Of a stretch of 64,000 nt of DNA, positions 22,195 through 34,559 are shown in pieces (the stretch's first letter is position 1; every line of letters begins with the position of its first letter). The notes under the pieces were generated by a model, which was not told the origin of the DNA, ran no database searches, and saw only the letters and a list, made by a program, of their open reading frames with translations. Position numbers and translations under genes: made by a program. The stretch lies in NCBI GenBank assembly GCA_020310875.1, contig CM035433.1:109651293-109715292 (forward strand), read 5' to 3'. The stretch is from Ceratopteris richardii. Taxonomy: Eukaryota; Streptophyta; Polypodiopsida; Polypodiales; Pteridaceae.

Positions 22195-24660
22195 AAGGAA
22201 GTTCGGCAATAGCCTACTCTCCCGGACTTGAATTAAATTAAGAAACAAAGGTACAATAGAAGGGGACTAGTGCCCACGGGACCCCCCAAATCCCACAAAG
22301 CAGGGGAAGCTTGGTTGATTCCTAGGTTGCATTACAAAGAAGGTTGATCACCCTCTCATCGCCCTCATGCGGGACCCACTTGGGTTTGAGCTTGTTGTTG
22401 ATCAAAAGGAGGACTTGATGGTGCCTGAAGGGGGGGGATTTCTTACTGTTGACAATCCTTTTGCCAAGGAGGAATAGAGATTTTTCAATCGACCACTCCC
22501 TGGGGGGGTCGCCGAAGTTGAGAGCACACCGCTCCCGCCAAATTTTCCACAGGACTTCCCCTCTGATTGCGTTCCAGAGAGCCGCAGAGCATCCAATCGC
22601 TTCACCCAAGAGGACTTGTTTCCAACTAAGCTGTTTCTGAACTCTGATTTTCAGTCCAACCATCTGCCAGATTCTGTAGGAGTTGGGGCAAGTAAGGAAG
22701 ATGTGTGGGACATCTTCGATTGCACGGTGGCAGCGTTTGCACCACGGAGGGATCCCACAAATTTTGCTTGCCTTATGGTTAGTCCAAATTCCTCGATGAA
22801 GAATTTGCCATAAGAGGACCGACTTCTTAATCTCTATAAGTGGGTGCCAGATACCCATGAATTTCATGTCCCACCGAAGCCGCGTCCAAGACAGGCACCA
22901 CTTCTTGTTGAGGCTGATCTGGAGGTCAGTCGTTTCTTTGATGTTCGGGATTTTGAGTAGGCTATTTCCATTGTGCCATTTGAGACCACGCGCGTTCGGA
23001 GCATCATGTCCCATGAGAAGGCGAGTTTTGTAACGATCCCAAGCGAGGCATCTGCTTTGCAAGGTGTTCCATTCTTCGTAGGAGATGTTTATGCGAGGGT
23101 CGATATCCTCGTAGTTGATCCAACTGTTGGTGTCATGTTTCCAGAGGTGTTTCCATTTTTTGAATCCTTTGTTCCATAACTTCTTGGCATTTTGAATGTT
23201 CCACGACTCCACACTCCGGATGCCATGTATCGGAAACCAAATAGAGTCGTTTTGTCTGATTCCGGCCGCCCACTTCCAGTCCTCACTAATTCTTGTGAAG
23301 CTTTTGACTTTATTCCAGCCCTTCCAAAGAGAACATACGAGATTGGAGCCTTTCGGGAAGACGGGTATCGGGGAGAATAGCAGGGTCATGATGTCAAGGT
23401 TCTTCCAGTTCGGGGACCCCATGAGGGCCAACTCATTTTTGTTTCTGAAGATCAGCTTGGCCCACGAGGCCTCCCTATTGCACCAAGCTTTAATCATCCA
23501 TTTGGCTGCCAGTTTGTTAGCCATGCACCCAATGTCCAGGATGCCAAGCCCCCCGCTATCTCTCGGGCTGGTGCAGATGGCCCATTTGATTTTAGGCACC
23601 CCCCTTCTGTTATGATCACCCGTCCAAAGAAAGTTTCTGCAGATGCTATTCAGTTTGGACAGGCCTTGCTCATTCGGTCTCCAGCAAGAAAGGAAATAGA
23701 TGGTAGACGAGAGGAGGAACGTGTTGATAACCATCGCCCGTCCAGCGAGATTGATTTGCATGCCTCTCCAGTAATTGAGCTTGTTTTCAAGTTTGGCCAG
23801 CACCCAGTTCCATCGCTGCTCCATAGAGACGCCAAACCCCAGGGGGATTCCAAGCAGCCGAAAGATTTGGCCCTGCGGAATGATTTGACAGCCATGATCA
23901 ATGAGAAGGCCAGGTTGATGTCCCACAATGGCCCTAAAGGCGGTCTTATTGTGGTTGATTTTGGATCCAGAGGCCTCACAAAAGGTATCAAGACACCTCC
24001 AGAAAGTCTCCAGGCTGGTGTTATCATTGTGAACGAACGCGTTCATATCGTCGGCAAAAAGTCTCATGATGATTTGACTGTGGTCGTGAGGTAGCTGGAG
24101 GCCTTTGATATTGCCAGCCTCCACATGATGAGCCACAAGTCTGCTCAGCCCCTCAGTGGCGATGGCAAAGAGAAGGGGGGCAAGGGGGCACCCTTGTCTA
24201 ATAGATCTTTTAAGATGGATCGCCTTCGAAAGTTTGCCGTTAACGTTAATTTGGGTCGTTGCGTTGCCGAGAAGGGTCGCGATCATCTTGTTGAATTTCT
24301 GACTACATCCGAGGTCTTGGAGCGACTGCAGAATATAGTCCCATTCTAGCCTATCGTAGGCTTTGTCAAAGTCGATCTTGAGGAAGACCACATCTTGATT
24401 AGACTCATTTGCAAATTGAATACCTTCCCAAATATCCATAATGGTTTCCAGGATGGACCTGCCTTTGATGAAACCTTTTTGGTCCTCACTAAGCCAAGAT
24501 CTCAGGTGGCACGCAAGTCTGTTGGCAATGACTTTGGCGACGATCTTGTATCCTGTTTGGAGCATCGTAATTGGCCGCCAGTTCTCGATTCTGTTTTTTT
24601 CCCCCTTCTTGTGAATCAACACGGAACATTCTTCTTTAAAGGACATAGTGCATCCGAAGG
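22195..24660 (-). mobile_element. LINE C: 5'-truncated L1-type retrotransposon
   Basis: Minus strand, from an N-terminally truncated reverse transcriptase near 24660 to the 3' tail at 22195 (CCGAACTTCCTTTATAT on the minus strand). Endonuclease and ORF1 are missing, as expected from incomplete reverse transcription. The preserved reading frame suggests a young insertion. Confidence 0.92.
22322..24646 (-). pseudogene. LINE C ORF2 fragment: reverse transcriptase plus zf-RVT, 774 codons open
   Basis: An uninterrupted frame starting inside the protein. RT motifs: ENWRPITMLQTGYK near residue 22; FLKIDFDKAYDRLEWD near 90; GCPLAPLLFAIATEG near 155; the catalytic LFADDMNAF near 197; then LLGIPLGFG and NRRGVPKIKWA. 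The C-terminal zf-RVT domain is around residue 632 (IPPWCKRCHRAIEDVPHIF) and the protein ends KPKWVPHEGDERVINLLCN. The enzyme primes from nicked target DNA and copies LINE and sometimes SINE RNA. The full protein would also have an N-terminal endonuclease of about 400 residues, absent here, so this copy cannot move itself. Confidence 0.93.
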
Positions 24661-24709
24661 ATGTGACACATATTGGAATTCAGAAGTGAAACCTTCACTT
24701 CTATTGGAA

Positions 24710-25870
24710 TTCCAAAGATACGTGGAGCACCCAATAGCCTCTCTCAATACAACTTGCTCCTAGCTAATTTGGAGGTCTTACAATGGAGAGCTCTTAATAC
24801 CCTGCCAGATTACAACAGTCTTTTAGAAATAGAAGAATAGGTGATTAATGTCTTCCTTGTGACTAAATTTATGTTTTGCACCAAAGAGACGAACCACATA
24901 TTTATCCAATCTGACATTGGTCCAAGTCCCTATCTAAAGGATTTGCCACATAAAAATCGCTTTCTTGTTTCCCATAAGCAGGTCCTAGAACTCCTTGAAC
25001 TTGAATTCCCATCGGATCCAAGATCAACTTGTACATCAATTCTAGTTTAGAGATTGATGAATGTTAATATTTCTTTTAATTCTTGGAATATCCTCTATGT
25101 GTTACCATTGGTCCACTTCAAACCCTTCAATCGAGGGGGATCCTAGTCAATCAAGATGCAAGTCTCAAAAACGTCCCAAGAACTTATTATGTATCTTAAG
25201 AGGCACCACTCTTCATAGTCCACTCTCTAGCTAGGGTCAATGTCCTCGAATTTGAGCCATTGCATTCTATCTTGGTTACCAAGGTGCTTCTACTTACTAA
25301 AAGCTTTCAACCAAAGATTCTTACCGATTTGGATATTTTGTTTCTCTATCCCTTGATGCCAACAAGAGGGAACCAAATAGAGTGATGTTGTCAGATTCCA
25401 ACAACCAAATTCTAGTCAATAGTGGGATAGTAGAAGGGTTTCACTATTTTGCAGGCTTCCACAACGATCATGTAAGATCTTAACCCTCGAGACTAGTGAG
25501 AATGGAGAGAACATGAGAGTGATCCGATCTAGGTCTTCACAGTTAGAAACACCAGAGAGTCATAGATTTTTAGAGCTTTGTAATATACGTTTGGACCAAA
25601 ACTCCTCGTTACTCCAAATCTTGATCATCCAATTCATCACAAGCTTCTTAGCCATAACCTCCACATCTTGAATGCCCATACTGCCGATGTCCTTGGTTCT
25701 AGGACAAATCTCCCATTTAATCTTAGGCACCCCGGTTCTATTGGGGCCTCTCAGTCTTCGTTAAAACTTTGTTCCTAGGTCTCGAGCAAGTGAAGAAGTA
25801 GATGATAGAGGAAATGAGAAACATGATTATCACCATCACTTTTTTTGTCAACATTTAGCTACATTCCTCC
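24710..25870 (-). pseudogene. Older LINE copy D, heavily decayed
   Basis: The minus strand resembles LINE C in the same order but with many stops and indels: the zf-RVT-adjacent part near 24720-24900, the middle part near 25000-25400, and GVPKIKWE-like sequence near 25715-25745. No frame longer than about 70 codons remains. Confidence 0.75.
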
Positions 25871-27630
25871 CTAGTACTCGAGCTAACTTTCGAGCTTCGA
25901 AATAACCCAATCTCAATGCTAACTCATAGATGCCTCAAATTTGATTGAGATTCGTAATAGGTAGAAGATATTGACTATCGACGAGCTCCTTTTATCATTG
26001 ATCCCTTAGAAAATATCAGGGGGTAGCATATCCAAGCTAGCCCCAATGATGGGGATTATTACCCATGAAAAATGTGTTCTTTTGTGGTAAATACTAGGGA
26101 TATGAACGTAGGCTGTGTTCCTTCTAAGAAAAATAGATCCCCAACTAAAGAAATGAATATATAACAATTAGCATTCATAGGCATTACAAAACATTCCATG
26201 AACAGTTAGATCTATGTAGAATGTACAAAGAGATTTGTAGAATAGTAATTGTTCAGACTTTAACTACAAGGCGTGTAGGCAATCCATTACAATGGCAAAC
26301 GATTGACAAAAAACACTTCAAATTTGCATGCGCAATCTCACAAAGTAAAACGGGAACACTTCCATGAGCATCTAAATCCCACGGTCGTTAGTGGAGGACT
26401 GGTATACACTTTCCAAAATAATGGGTTCGACTATGCTCGAGGTGTCCAAAAAAGTTTTCTTGGAACATTGGGTTGGCCGTATGCTCCATGCTCACGTGTC
26501 GACCTTGTATTTCAGTTGAGCCACCTCTACCAAGAGGATCCACGAATGAGATATCAAGATTATGATAAATACAAATATAGAGGTCCCAGATATTTCCAAT
26601 CTTCCAATCCCAAAAACAACTATGAACAAGGATTATAAGCACTCAGAAAAAGAGACTTTTTCAATCATACTTTTGTTCGTCCTACTTCTACTTGGGTTTC
26701 TATCCCAAAGAACTTATCAATGATTTCCACTCTAAAGACCAAGTCATCTTTTCAACATCCTTCTTCAATCCAAGCCTTGGGTAATCATACACAAAGATAA
26801 TGAATGTATAGAACCTCCCCCCTCAAGGAATGAGTTGAAGGAAGTGTAGAGGGATTCTATCTCGCACAAGCATGTATGTCCTAGTAGTACCCCAATAGTT
26901 TCTTATATAGACTCTTGAGAAATTTTATATCCTTGGTAAAGAAAGAGAAGGTTTTGCAAGTGATAATGGAGAAGAAGAGCGGTCCAATAATCACTGGGTA
27001 GAGATCCTAAAAGAGTAACCATGAATAGAAAATGTATGCTTCAATGGCCCACTCATCAGAGTTGGAGTACCTTGGTTCATCATTCTACTCAACCTTCATG
27101 TCCCTACTCCAAATGGTGACTAATTCCTAGTCGATTCATATAAATTTCTACATCAATTTTCTGTATTACCTAGTTTATTGTAATAAGATAGCCTTGCCCT
27201 ACCGAGATGCTGATTAATGCAATCTCCTTTTCTTATCGCTCAACTAAATTATAAGTGGTCTCATCATATCAAATTGACGAAGTTAAACTAGGGCCAATCA
27301 CTCTGCCGTAGAGATTCATGGTCTCTACTTTTGCAACTTAAATCTTAGCAATGGTGCAATTCAAATCTTGGCTACATGCTCAAAGATGGATTCCAAAATA
27401 TCAAGATGTATGAAAATCGTTATCTTGAATTCATAACTGATCTATTTGATGTCTTCTTCCTTCCAAGAAGTACCTGAATGAAAGGAGTATGAACGAGATG
27501 AAGGATTGTTCAATAAAATATGCTTCAACCTAAAAAAGATCTTACGAAAGGTGTGAAGATGGACTATTGTCATGGCTTAAAAAGTTAGCTTTATATGTCA
27601 AAATTACGTGAGGTATCTTTGCGTACGACA
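25871..27630. other. Diverged repeat sequence, no gene
   Basis: The stretch about 26150-27010 is a second copy of 29740-30660 (same phrases, for example CATTCCATGAA and GGCAATCCATTACAATGG). A 111-codon frame at 26303-26638 matches no family I know and the homologous copy does not keep it open, so I do not call a gene. Confidence 0.6.
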
Positions 27631-27651
27631 AAGGTTCACTTGGCAGTGGAC

Positions 27652-27869
27652 ATGTTAACATGGAAACCTTGTATTGTGGCTGATGTGCCATCGTTTACCC
27701 TGCTATGCGGTAGATGTGATCGCAGTCTAACCCAGCTATGTAAACCCCTGTTCTTGTGGGATACGGGGGGTCCCATGGGTACTATGCCCTTCCTTGTACA
27801 GTTGCAATTTCAAAGTTAAAGTCTGGAGGAGTAAGCCTCGGCTGAACGTCCATTTAAATAAAAAAAAAG
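27652..27869 (+). mobile_element. SINE-like insertion with LINE-type tail and 19-bp target duplication
   Basis: The 218-bp insert is bounded by GGTTCACTTGGCAGTGGAC (27633-27651) and the same 19 bases with one change at 27870-27888. It ends in an A-run. Its 3' half (CTTGTGGGATACGGGG, TCCCATGGGTACTATG, GCCTCGGCTGAACGTCC) is the tail shared with the longer copy at 28143-28437 and resembles the LINE 3' tails here. The tRNA-like head is missing, so it is 5'-truncated. Confidence 0.8.
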
Positions 27870-28142
27870 GGTTCACTTGGCAATGGACTAGGTTTTGATC
27901 CCTATGGACACTAAAAGTAACGCTAAATGCAAGATTGTATGAAGTTTTTGGATAGCTTTACTTTATTTCCGGATTTTTCACCGGCGAGGAAAGTCAATGC
28001 TAATAATAATCTCGGACGATGGCAACTATGCTTTTCATGTCGATAAACTTATCCCTCAGCAACGATATCGTTTCTAGGAAAACTTTCAAGTAAGCGCTCA
28101 AAAGCTTTTAAAAGATTATTAAAAGAGGAGGTAATTGTCAAC

Positions 28143-28437
28143 ATCTTCCTGGCGGAAGACAGTGAGGCCGAACTCTTGAGGCGGGGGCGAGGGTTCAATC
28201 CCTGGCAGCAACATGTAGGGACATATGAATCCCAGAAACTGTTGTATGTGGCTGTTGGCCATCGTTTGACCATCCTCGCGGTAGTTGTGACCGCCGTTCA
28301 ACCGAGTCTTGTAAACCCCTGTTCTTGTGGGATAAGGGGTGTCCCATGGGTACTATGGCCTTCTTTGTACAGTTGCAATTTCAAAGTTAAAGTCCGGGGG
28401 AGTAAGCCTCGGCCGAACCTCCATTTTTGTAACTCGG
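28143..28437 (+). mobile_element. SINE candidate: tRNA-like head, LINE-like tail
   Basis: Near the start are an A-box-like TGGCGGAAGACAG (28150-28162) and a B-box GGTTCAATCCC (28192-28202), about 42 bases apart, as in RNA polymerase III promoters of tRNA-derived SINEs. The body leads to CTTGTGGGATAAGGGG, TCCCATGGGTACTATGG and GCCTCGGCCGAACCTCC, the tail shared with 27652-27869 and similar to the LINE 3' ends. No coding frame is expected. The borders are approximate and no target duplication was found. Confidence 0.6.
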
Positions 28438-28985
28438 AGGCTGATGCTACATATACAAAGAATGAGATGGACATATCATACGGATAACACTTATTGCAAA
28501 ACATTGTTAAAACGGAAATATACATACTTCAGCATGAGGTCCCATGGGTGCTACGTTCTTTAAAAGAGAAAAATATACATACTTTAGCAAAAACAAGCTT
28601 TTGGCAAGTTTTTTATACACCTTTAATTTCTATTAATTAAAGTTTTGAAGGGGAGGCTCTGTCAAACTTTCTTTAAAAGAGAAAAATATACATACTTTAG
28701 CAAAAACAAGCTTTTGGCAAGTTTTTGTATGTCACCTCTTACTCTAGGGGTTCTTCCTCTCCAATGTCAATTCTGATATTGGAGCAAATATCCTTGTTTA
28801 GGTATGCTTTGATACAAATTTGCAAGTTCACAATTTTGATTTTGGAGGAAAGTTGCTTCAATACACATATGTGGGTTCCATCTCGTGTTGACTGAGTGCA
28901 TTACATTTTCATAGATGAAATATTGGGCTATTATTGGGCACCAACCGCATTGAATGCTATTATTGGGCACTAACTCCAATTTCCT
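28438..28985. repeat. Repeat block, first copy
   Basis: Contains a local duplication (AGCAAAAACAAGCTTTTGGC at 28584 and 28698) and is homologous to about 31620-32110. It precedes a LINE fragment in both places. No gene. Confidence 0.65.
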
Positions 28986-28989
28986 ATGG

Positions 28990-29690
28990 ACCTGGAGTTT
29001 CGATGAACCAAATGGTCAAATATTTCATCTCCTAGGTATTCCATTGGGCTTTGTGGTAACTATGGGCCAAAAGTGGGATTGGGTTCTTACCTCGATCAAT
29101 AAAAACTTTGGTAATGAAAAATAATGCAAATAAACTTGGTAGGTTGTGCAATGGTGGTCCACATGTTCATCATAGCCTCCACTATCTACTTCCTACCTTG
29201 CTAAAGAGCGAAAGAAAAGATTTGGCTGAGCTGGAAAGAATTTGTGCAAATTTTCTCTAGGCGGGTGATTGCCAATACAAGGAGCTTGCCCAAAATCAAA
29301 TGGAGGTATTGTGCAAGTAAAAAACTATCAAGAGGGCTTGGCATTCTAAACATTGAAGATCTAGTAGATAAATTGGAGGCCAAATGGTTCATAAAAGCTT
29401 GGAGGAATATGGGTACTCTTGGGCCAAACTGTTTTCAGAAAAAAAAAACTGCACTTACTTTAGTTGGTCTGCATGGTGAAAGAGGAATGCCGTACTCACC
29501 TTGTTATTGTCCCCTTTCTCAATTTCTCCCAAAAGCTCCGATCTGGTTTGTTCATTATGCAAGAGTTGGAAAACGATGAAACCTTACCTCCGCATCAATG
29601 GAGTGGAAATGGGTCTTCTGTTGGGGTCTTCCATTGTTGGGGTCTTCCATGCAAACAATGCTTTTTGTAGGATTTCTCAATCTTCCTCAA
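28990..29690 (+). pseudogene. LINE fragment E
   Basis: Plus strand. Broken frames match the reverse transcriptase after the FADD box: LGIPLGFVVTMGQKWDWVL near 29030, then LPKIKWRYCASKK and RGLGILNIEDLVDKLEAKW near 29290-29400. It stops abruptly at about 29690. Confidence 0.82.
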
Positions 29691-29739
29691 ATCGTTGTTG
29701 CTAGGTCAAAAAGCAATGCCTTCTAAGAAACGATAGATC

Positions 29740-30660
29740 CAAAAGTGAAAAAATGAGTAGATTACAATTAGCATTGTTAATATACAAAAACATTCCATGA
29801 AGAGTTAGGTCTATGTTAGAATGGACAAAGAGATTTATAGAGTAGTAATTGTTCAGACTTCATCTGCAAGGCATGTAGGCAATCCATTACAATGGCAAAC
29901 GATTGACAAAAATACTTCAAATTTACATGAGCAATCTCTCAAAGTAAAACTGGAACGCTTCCATGAGTACTAGACCACTATGCGATTAGTGGAATACTAA
30001 ACCATGGTCCAATAGGCTATTGTGCACTGTCCAAAATAATGGGTTTGACTACTATGCTATAGACTACTGTCCACTATCCAAAACAATTTGCTTGGACTAT
30101 GATCTATGCTCAATTGTCAACCTTGTATTTCAGTTGTGCCACCTCTACAAAGAGGATCCATGTATGAGAAATCAAGATTGTGATAAATACAAATATAGAG
30201 ATCCCAAATTCAATCCAAGCCTTGGATAATCATACACAAAGATAATGAATGTATATAATGAATCTATGCTCAATTGTCAACCTTTTATTTCAGTTGTGCC
30301 ACCTCTACAAAGAGGATCCATGTATGAGAAATCAAGATTGTGATAAATACAAATATAGAGATCCCAAATTCAATCCAAACCTTGGATAATCATACACAAA
30401 GATAATGAATGTATAGAACCTTCCCCCTCAAGGAATGAGTTGAAGAGAGTGTAGAGTGATTCTATCCCCCACATGCATGTATATCCTAGTAGTACGCCAA
30501 TAGTTTCTTATATAGACTCTTGGGAAATTCTACAACCATACACTTTCTCACCAAGCTTGGAAGTGAAATAATACCAAGAAGATCTCAAAAGTAGGTTTCG
30601 CAAGTATTAGCAGAGAAGTGGAGCAGTCCAATAATCATTGGGTAGAGATCCTACAAGAGC
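29740..30660. repeat. Repeat block homologous to 26150-27010
   Basis: Includes an internal tandem duplication of about 152 bp with a 160-bp period (30104-30255 and 30264-30415). No conserved protein. Confidence 0.75.
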
Positions 30661-30689
30661 CCCTCTAGGATAGGACATGTGTGGGCCTA

Positions 30690-30893
30690 AAGTCTGTGTA
30701 ATGCCTTCGGCCATATTAAACCAGATGCCTCTAGGCAGTTTTTCTTAGTGTTTGCTTTCGGGCTATGTAACCCCTCTTTTGTGGGATACAGGGAAGTCCC
30801 ATGGGTATTATGCTCATTCACTTGAATAGTTGTTTTTTCAATCAATTCAAGCAAAGGGAGATTAGACTTCAGCCGAACTTCCTCTTAAAAAAA
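30690..30893 (+). repeat. LINE/SINE-type 3' tail
   Basis: TTTTGTGGGATACAGGG, TCCCATGGGTATTATGC and CAGCCGAACTTCC, ending in an A-rich run. It is the same tail as the other LINE copies, with no coding part attached. Confidence 0.75.
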
Positions 30894-32120
30894 ATAAATG
30901 GATAGGTAAGGGAGAAGAATTCACGTGATCAACTTTGTTGAGCGTTAATTCTTTTGAACTATTATGCAAATGTTCTTCTTCCTTGATTCTGGTCGTAATC
31001 AAGTCTTCCTTAATTCCTTAATTCTGCGCATCCATGATTCTTTGAAGCTTTGCTCGTTATCAGTTAATATAGATTTTTGCTCATTATCAGTTTCTGTTCT
31101 CCTTTTTTCCAACGTGTAAGTTATGTGGTATTCGTGTAGGTTTATATCGATCCCTTCACAGTTGTGGGATTCGCCTATGCTCTACACAATTTCCGATTCC
31201 AAGCACAGCATAGCCGTTCTATGTTACAGAACATGGCGTCTTATTTCATATTAGTTATTGAGGTATTCTATGTTGCGTATGCAGTACAGATAATCTTATG
31301 AGGACATGGAGTTATTCAGCCATCTTCTTTATCTTTCAGAATATGTTTGTGCGACATCACGAAGACTTAGCAGAGTTGATGCTCATGTGAAAATTTTAGT
31401 TTGCTTCAAGTTTTGAAATAAGTGCCAATATGAATCTAACGAATTCCATGTGTAAAAATATTTTTCTTCTGTGAGTTCTTATATTATTAAGAATACAACG
31501 AGAGCCATTGTTTGTGATTTAACGTTAACGAATTGGTGGAGACGATTTCCTTGATATGAATGATCTCGAGTTCATATTTGGAAAGTTGGGTTTCAAAGAT
31601 GCTAATATTTTATTGTCAAGTCATATCATATCATACTGATAACATTTATTGCAAAACTGATAAGATATCATACTGAAAACATTCATTGCAAAAAATTGTT
31701 AAAACGGCAATATACATAGTAATAACATTTATTAGTAACATATCATACTCATAACAATTATTGCAAAACATTGTTAAAAACAGAAATATACATACTTCAG
31801 TGAAAACAAGCGTTTGACAAGTTTTTGTATATCACCTTTTACTCTAGGGGTTCCTCCTCTCCAACATCAATTTTGATTTTGGAGAAAAGATCCTTGTTTC
31901 AGTTTGCTTCGATACAAATATGCAGGCTCACAATTCGGATTTTGGAGGAATGATCCATGTTTAGGTGCTTCAGTACACATATGTGGGTCCCATTTCATGT
32001 TGAATGAAAGCATTAAATTTTCATAGATGAAATATTGGGCTACTATTGGGAACCAACCACGTTGAAGGCTAGAATTGGGCACTAACTCCGTTTTCCTGTG
32101 GACTAGGAGTGTCAATGAGA
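30894..32120. other. Unassigned sequence, partly duplicated
   Basis: 30894-31600 shows no gene. About 31620-32110 repeats 28438-28985. Short direct repeats of TATCATACTGATAACATTTATTGC occur near 31625-31750 (given here as TATCATACTGA and variants). Confidence 0.55.
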
Positions 32121-32124
32121 CCAG

Positions 32125-33850
32125 ATGGTCAAATATTTCATCTCCTAGATATCATGTTCGGATTCCTTGTAACTATGGGCCAGAGGTGGAATTGGGTTCT
32201 TACCTTGATGAATAAAAAATCTGCTAATGGAAAGGAATGCAAAAAAGCTTGGTAGGTCCTGCAATGATGGTCAACACATTCATCACGTCCTCCACTATCT
32301 GCTTTCTACCGTGCTGCAGACTGAAAGAAACAGATTGGACTAAGATAGAAAGAATTTGTGCAAATTTTCTTTAGACCCGTGATCCTAATAGGAGCATTCC
32401 CAAAATCAAATGGAGGTATTGTGCAAGTAAAAAAGAATCAAGACGGCTTGGCGTTCTAGATAGTGAGGATCTAGTAGACAAATTGGAGCCAAATGGTCCA
32501 TAAAAGCTTGAAGGAATATGGATACCTCTTGGGCCAAACTTATTTTAGAAAAAAAAAGTGCTCTTACTTTAGTTGGTCTGCCTAGGTGGAAGGGACATGA
32601 CTTACTCACCTTGTTATTTTGTCCTTTCCCAATTTCTCCCAAAGGCTCGGATTTGGTTTGTTCATTGCACAAAATTTGGAAGAAGATGAAACCTTACCTC
32701 AACGTCAATGAAGAGTGGAAGTGGGCTATAGGTATTCGGCATAATGATTTGATGTGGTTCCCAATCAAGGGAATCAAGGCTATCCACACTAATAACCTCC
32801 AAAGAGCAAAGAAGTTATGAAACAAAGGGTTTCCCTTTTGAAAACATCTATAGAATTCTGATAGAAGACAATGGATCAAATTCAAGGACATTAATGAAGC
32901 TTAGAGAGTGGACTATGAAGGCTACTGCTTGTTAAGAAACATAATCAATGCTTGGGAGCTCTCGAATTCTTGCCTCGCTCTTGGCCATGATTCCCCTCAG
33001 AACACATAAAATGGCACACTAGCAACAACTTGGAAAAGATATCTAGTTCTAAGAAGAATCTCGATCTTAGTAATTCCTTTAATAGGAAATGATGTGTGAA
33101 TTTTCAAGTATTAGATGGGATTTCAAGTTCTGTTCCCTATCGCATCCCCTAATTTAGAAAAAAATGGTTTTTTAATGTGGAAAATTCTCCATTAGGGAAT
33201 TAGGATGACTACTAAAGCTAAAATAGACTTTGGTGTCTCTCCTTGGTGTAAGTGGTGTCTCAATGGTAGAGAAGACTTGGGCCACCTCTTCTTTTCATGG
33301 TTAGGGAACATTTTGTTCTGAGAGGCTATGGGTAGAATGTCATCTTTATTTAGCAATTGGTTGTTCTTTGGCATTCTAGAATGCCAATAGGGGAGGAGGT
33401 CTTAGCAAAATTTGGGGAAAGATGCACTTCAAAATTTGGCAACCCTCCAAAAACGTGGTCAATTAACAAGGCTCTTAACCTTTTTAGGAAGAACAATTTT
33501 TAATACTAAAAATTCCCCTCTCTTTAGACATCATATGGTGTTTGTTTTGGAGAACAAGAAGATCCATAACAAATGGGCTCCCCACCTGAGGAATGAAAAG
33601 GTGATTAAACTTCTTTGTAACTCTCTATAAAGCTTTCATTTTTAGTTGTTTTGCCATCTCTTAGACCTAGTCTTAGGCATTTTTTCATACCACCTTTAAA
33701 CCATCAAGGTTGTTTTGCCTTTCCTTTCTTTGTGGGATAAGGGGAATCCCATGGGCATTATGCCGCCTTCTCATGTATAGCTGTTCTTTCAATTGATTCA
33801 TGCAAGAGACAATAGGCCTCGATCGAACTTCCTCTTATGATATAATAGAA
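32125..33850 (+). pseudogene. LINE copy F, decayed, with 3' tail
   Basis: Plus strand, collinear with fragment E and then with the LINE C C-terminus: RWNWVLTLMNKKSANG near 32190, IPKIKWRYCASKKE near 32398, the zf-RVT part (VSPWCKWCLNGREDLGHLF) near 33235, and NKWAPHLRNEKVIKLLCNSL ending at 33630. The tail has GGGATAAGGGGAATCCC and GATCGAACTTCC. Many stops and indels. Confidence 0.88.
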
Positions 33851-34297
33851 AAAATAAATTAAGTACTTCAAAACTCATTTCCTAGAATGACTACCATGAT
33901 TCATTAATCGAAAAGCTTGCACTAAGCTTCATTTACTTCAAGCGTTTGTTCAAAAGATCTTCCATACTTACTTTTTTTGAATGATTTTGTAATTATATTG
34001 AAGATGAATGATGAATTGTCGTTGTACGTAAAATGATGGTATGTTTTCTATGAAAAAGGTTATGAAAAACATACAAGCATGAAGAATTTCTTTCGCAAAA
34101 CTCTTGAAGTTACGGTAAAATTGTGATCCAACCTATCTCTTTGAGATTCCATCCATAATTTGAACTTGCTTGAAGCACCCTGTGTGTGCCATATTTGGCA
34201 GAGGAGTAGTTAGAAGTGATCCACCCAACTAAGAACCTTCAAGACAATGGACGGCCCCTTAAGGAGGCCAATCATTGATTCCCACTAATATTATATA

Positions 34298-34428
34298 CAT
34301 GTATGTATGTATGTATGTATGTATGTATGTATGTATGTATGTATGTGTATGTATGAATGTATGTATGTATGTATGTATGTATGTATGTATGTATGTATGT
34401 ATGTATGTATGTATGTATGTATGTATGT
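34298..34428. repeat. (TATG)n microsatellite
   Basis: About 30 tetranucleotide units with two interruptions. The poly-Met/Tyr/Val/Cys frames are artefacts. Confidence 0.97.
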
Positions 34429-34559
34429 GTAAGAAAAACAAAATGATGAATAAGGATGAACTAGTGGTGCAACTCGAATATCATGTACCAGTTACCACAA
34501 CATGCATACAGGATCAAGGTTAGAGAGAAAGAGAGATATTGCTACTCATGGACATAACA

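Noticed and set aside
23612-24094. 160-codon plus frame opposite the LINE C reverse transcriptase
   Set aside because: Shadow of the minus-strand RT; no domain of its own.
26303-26638. 111-codon plus frame in a repeat block
   Set aside because: The homologous copy at 29740-30660 does not preserve it and no domain is seen.
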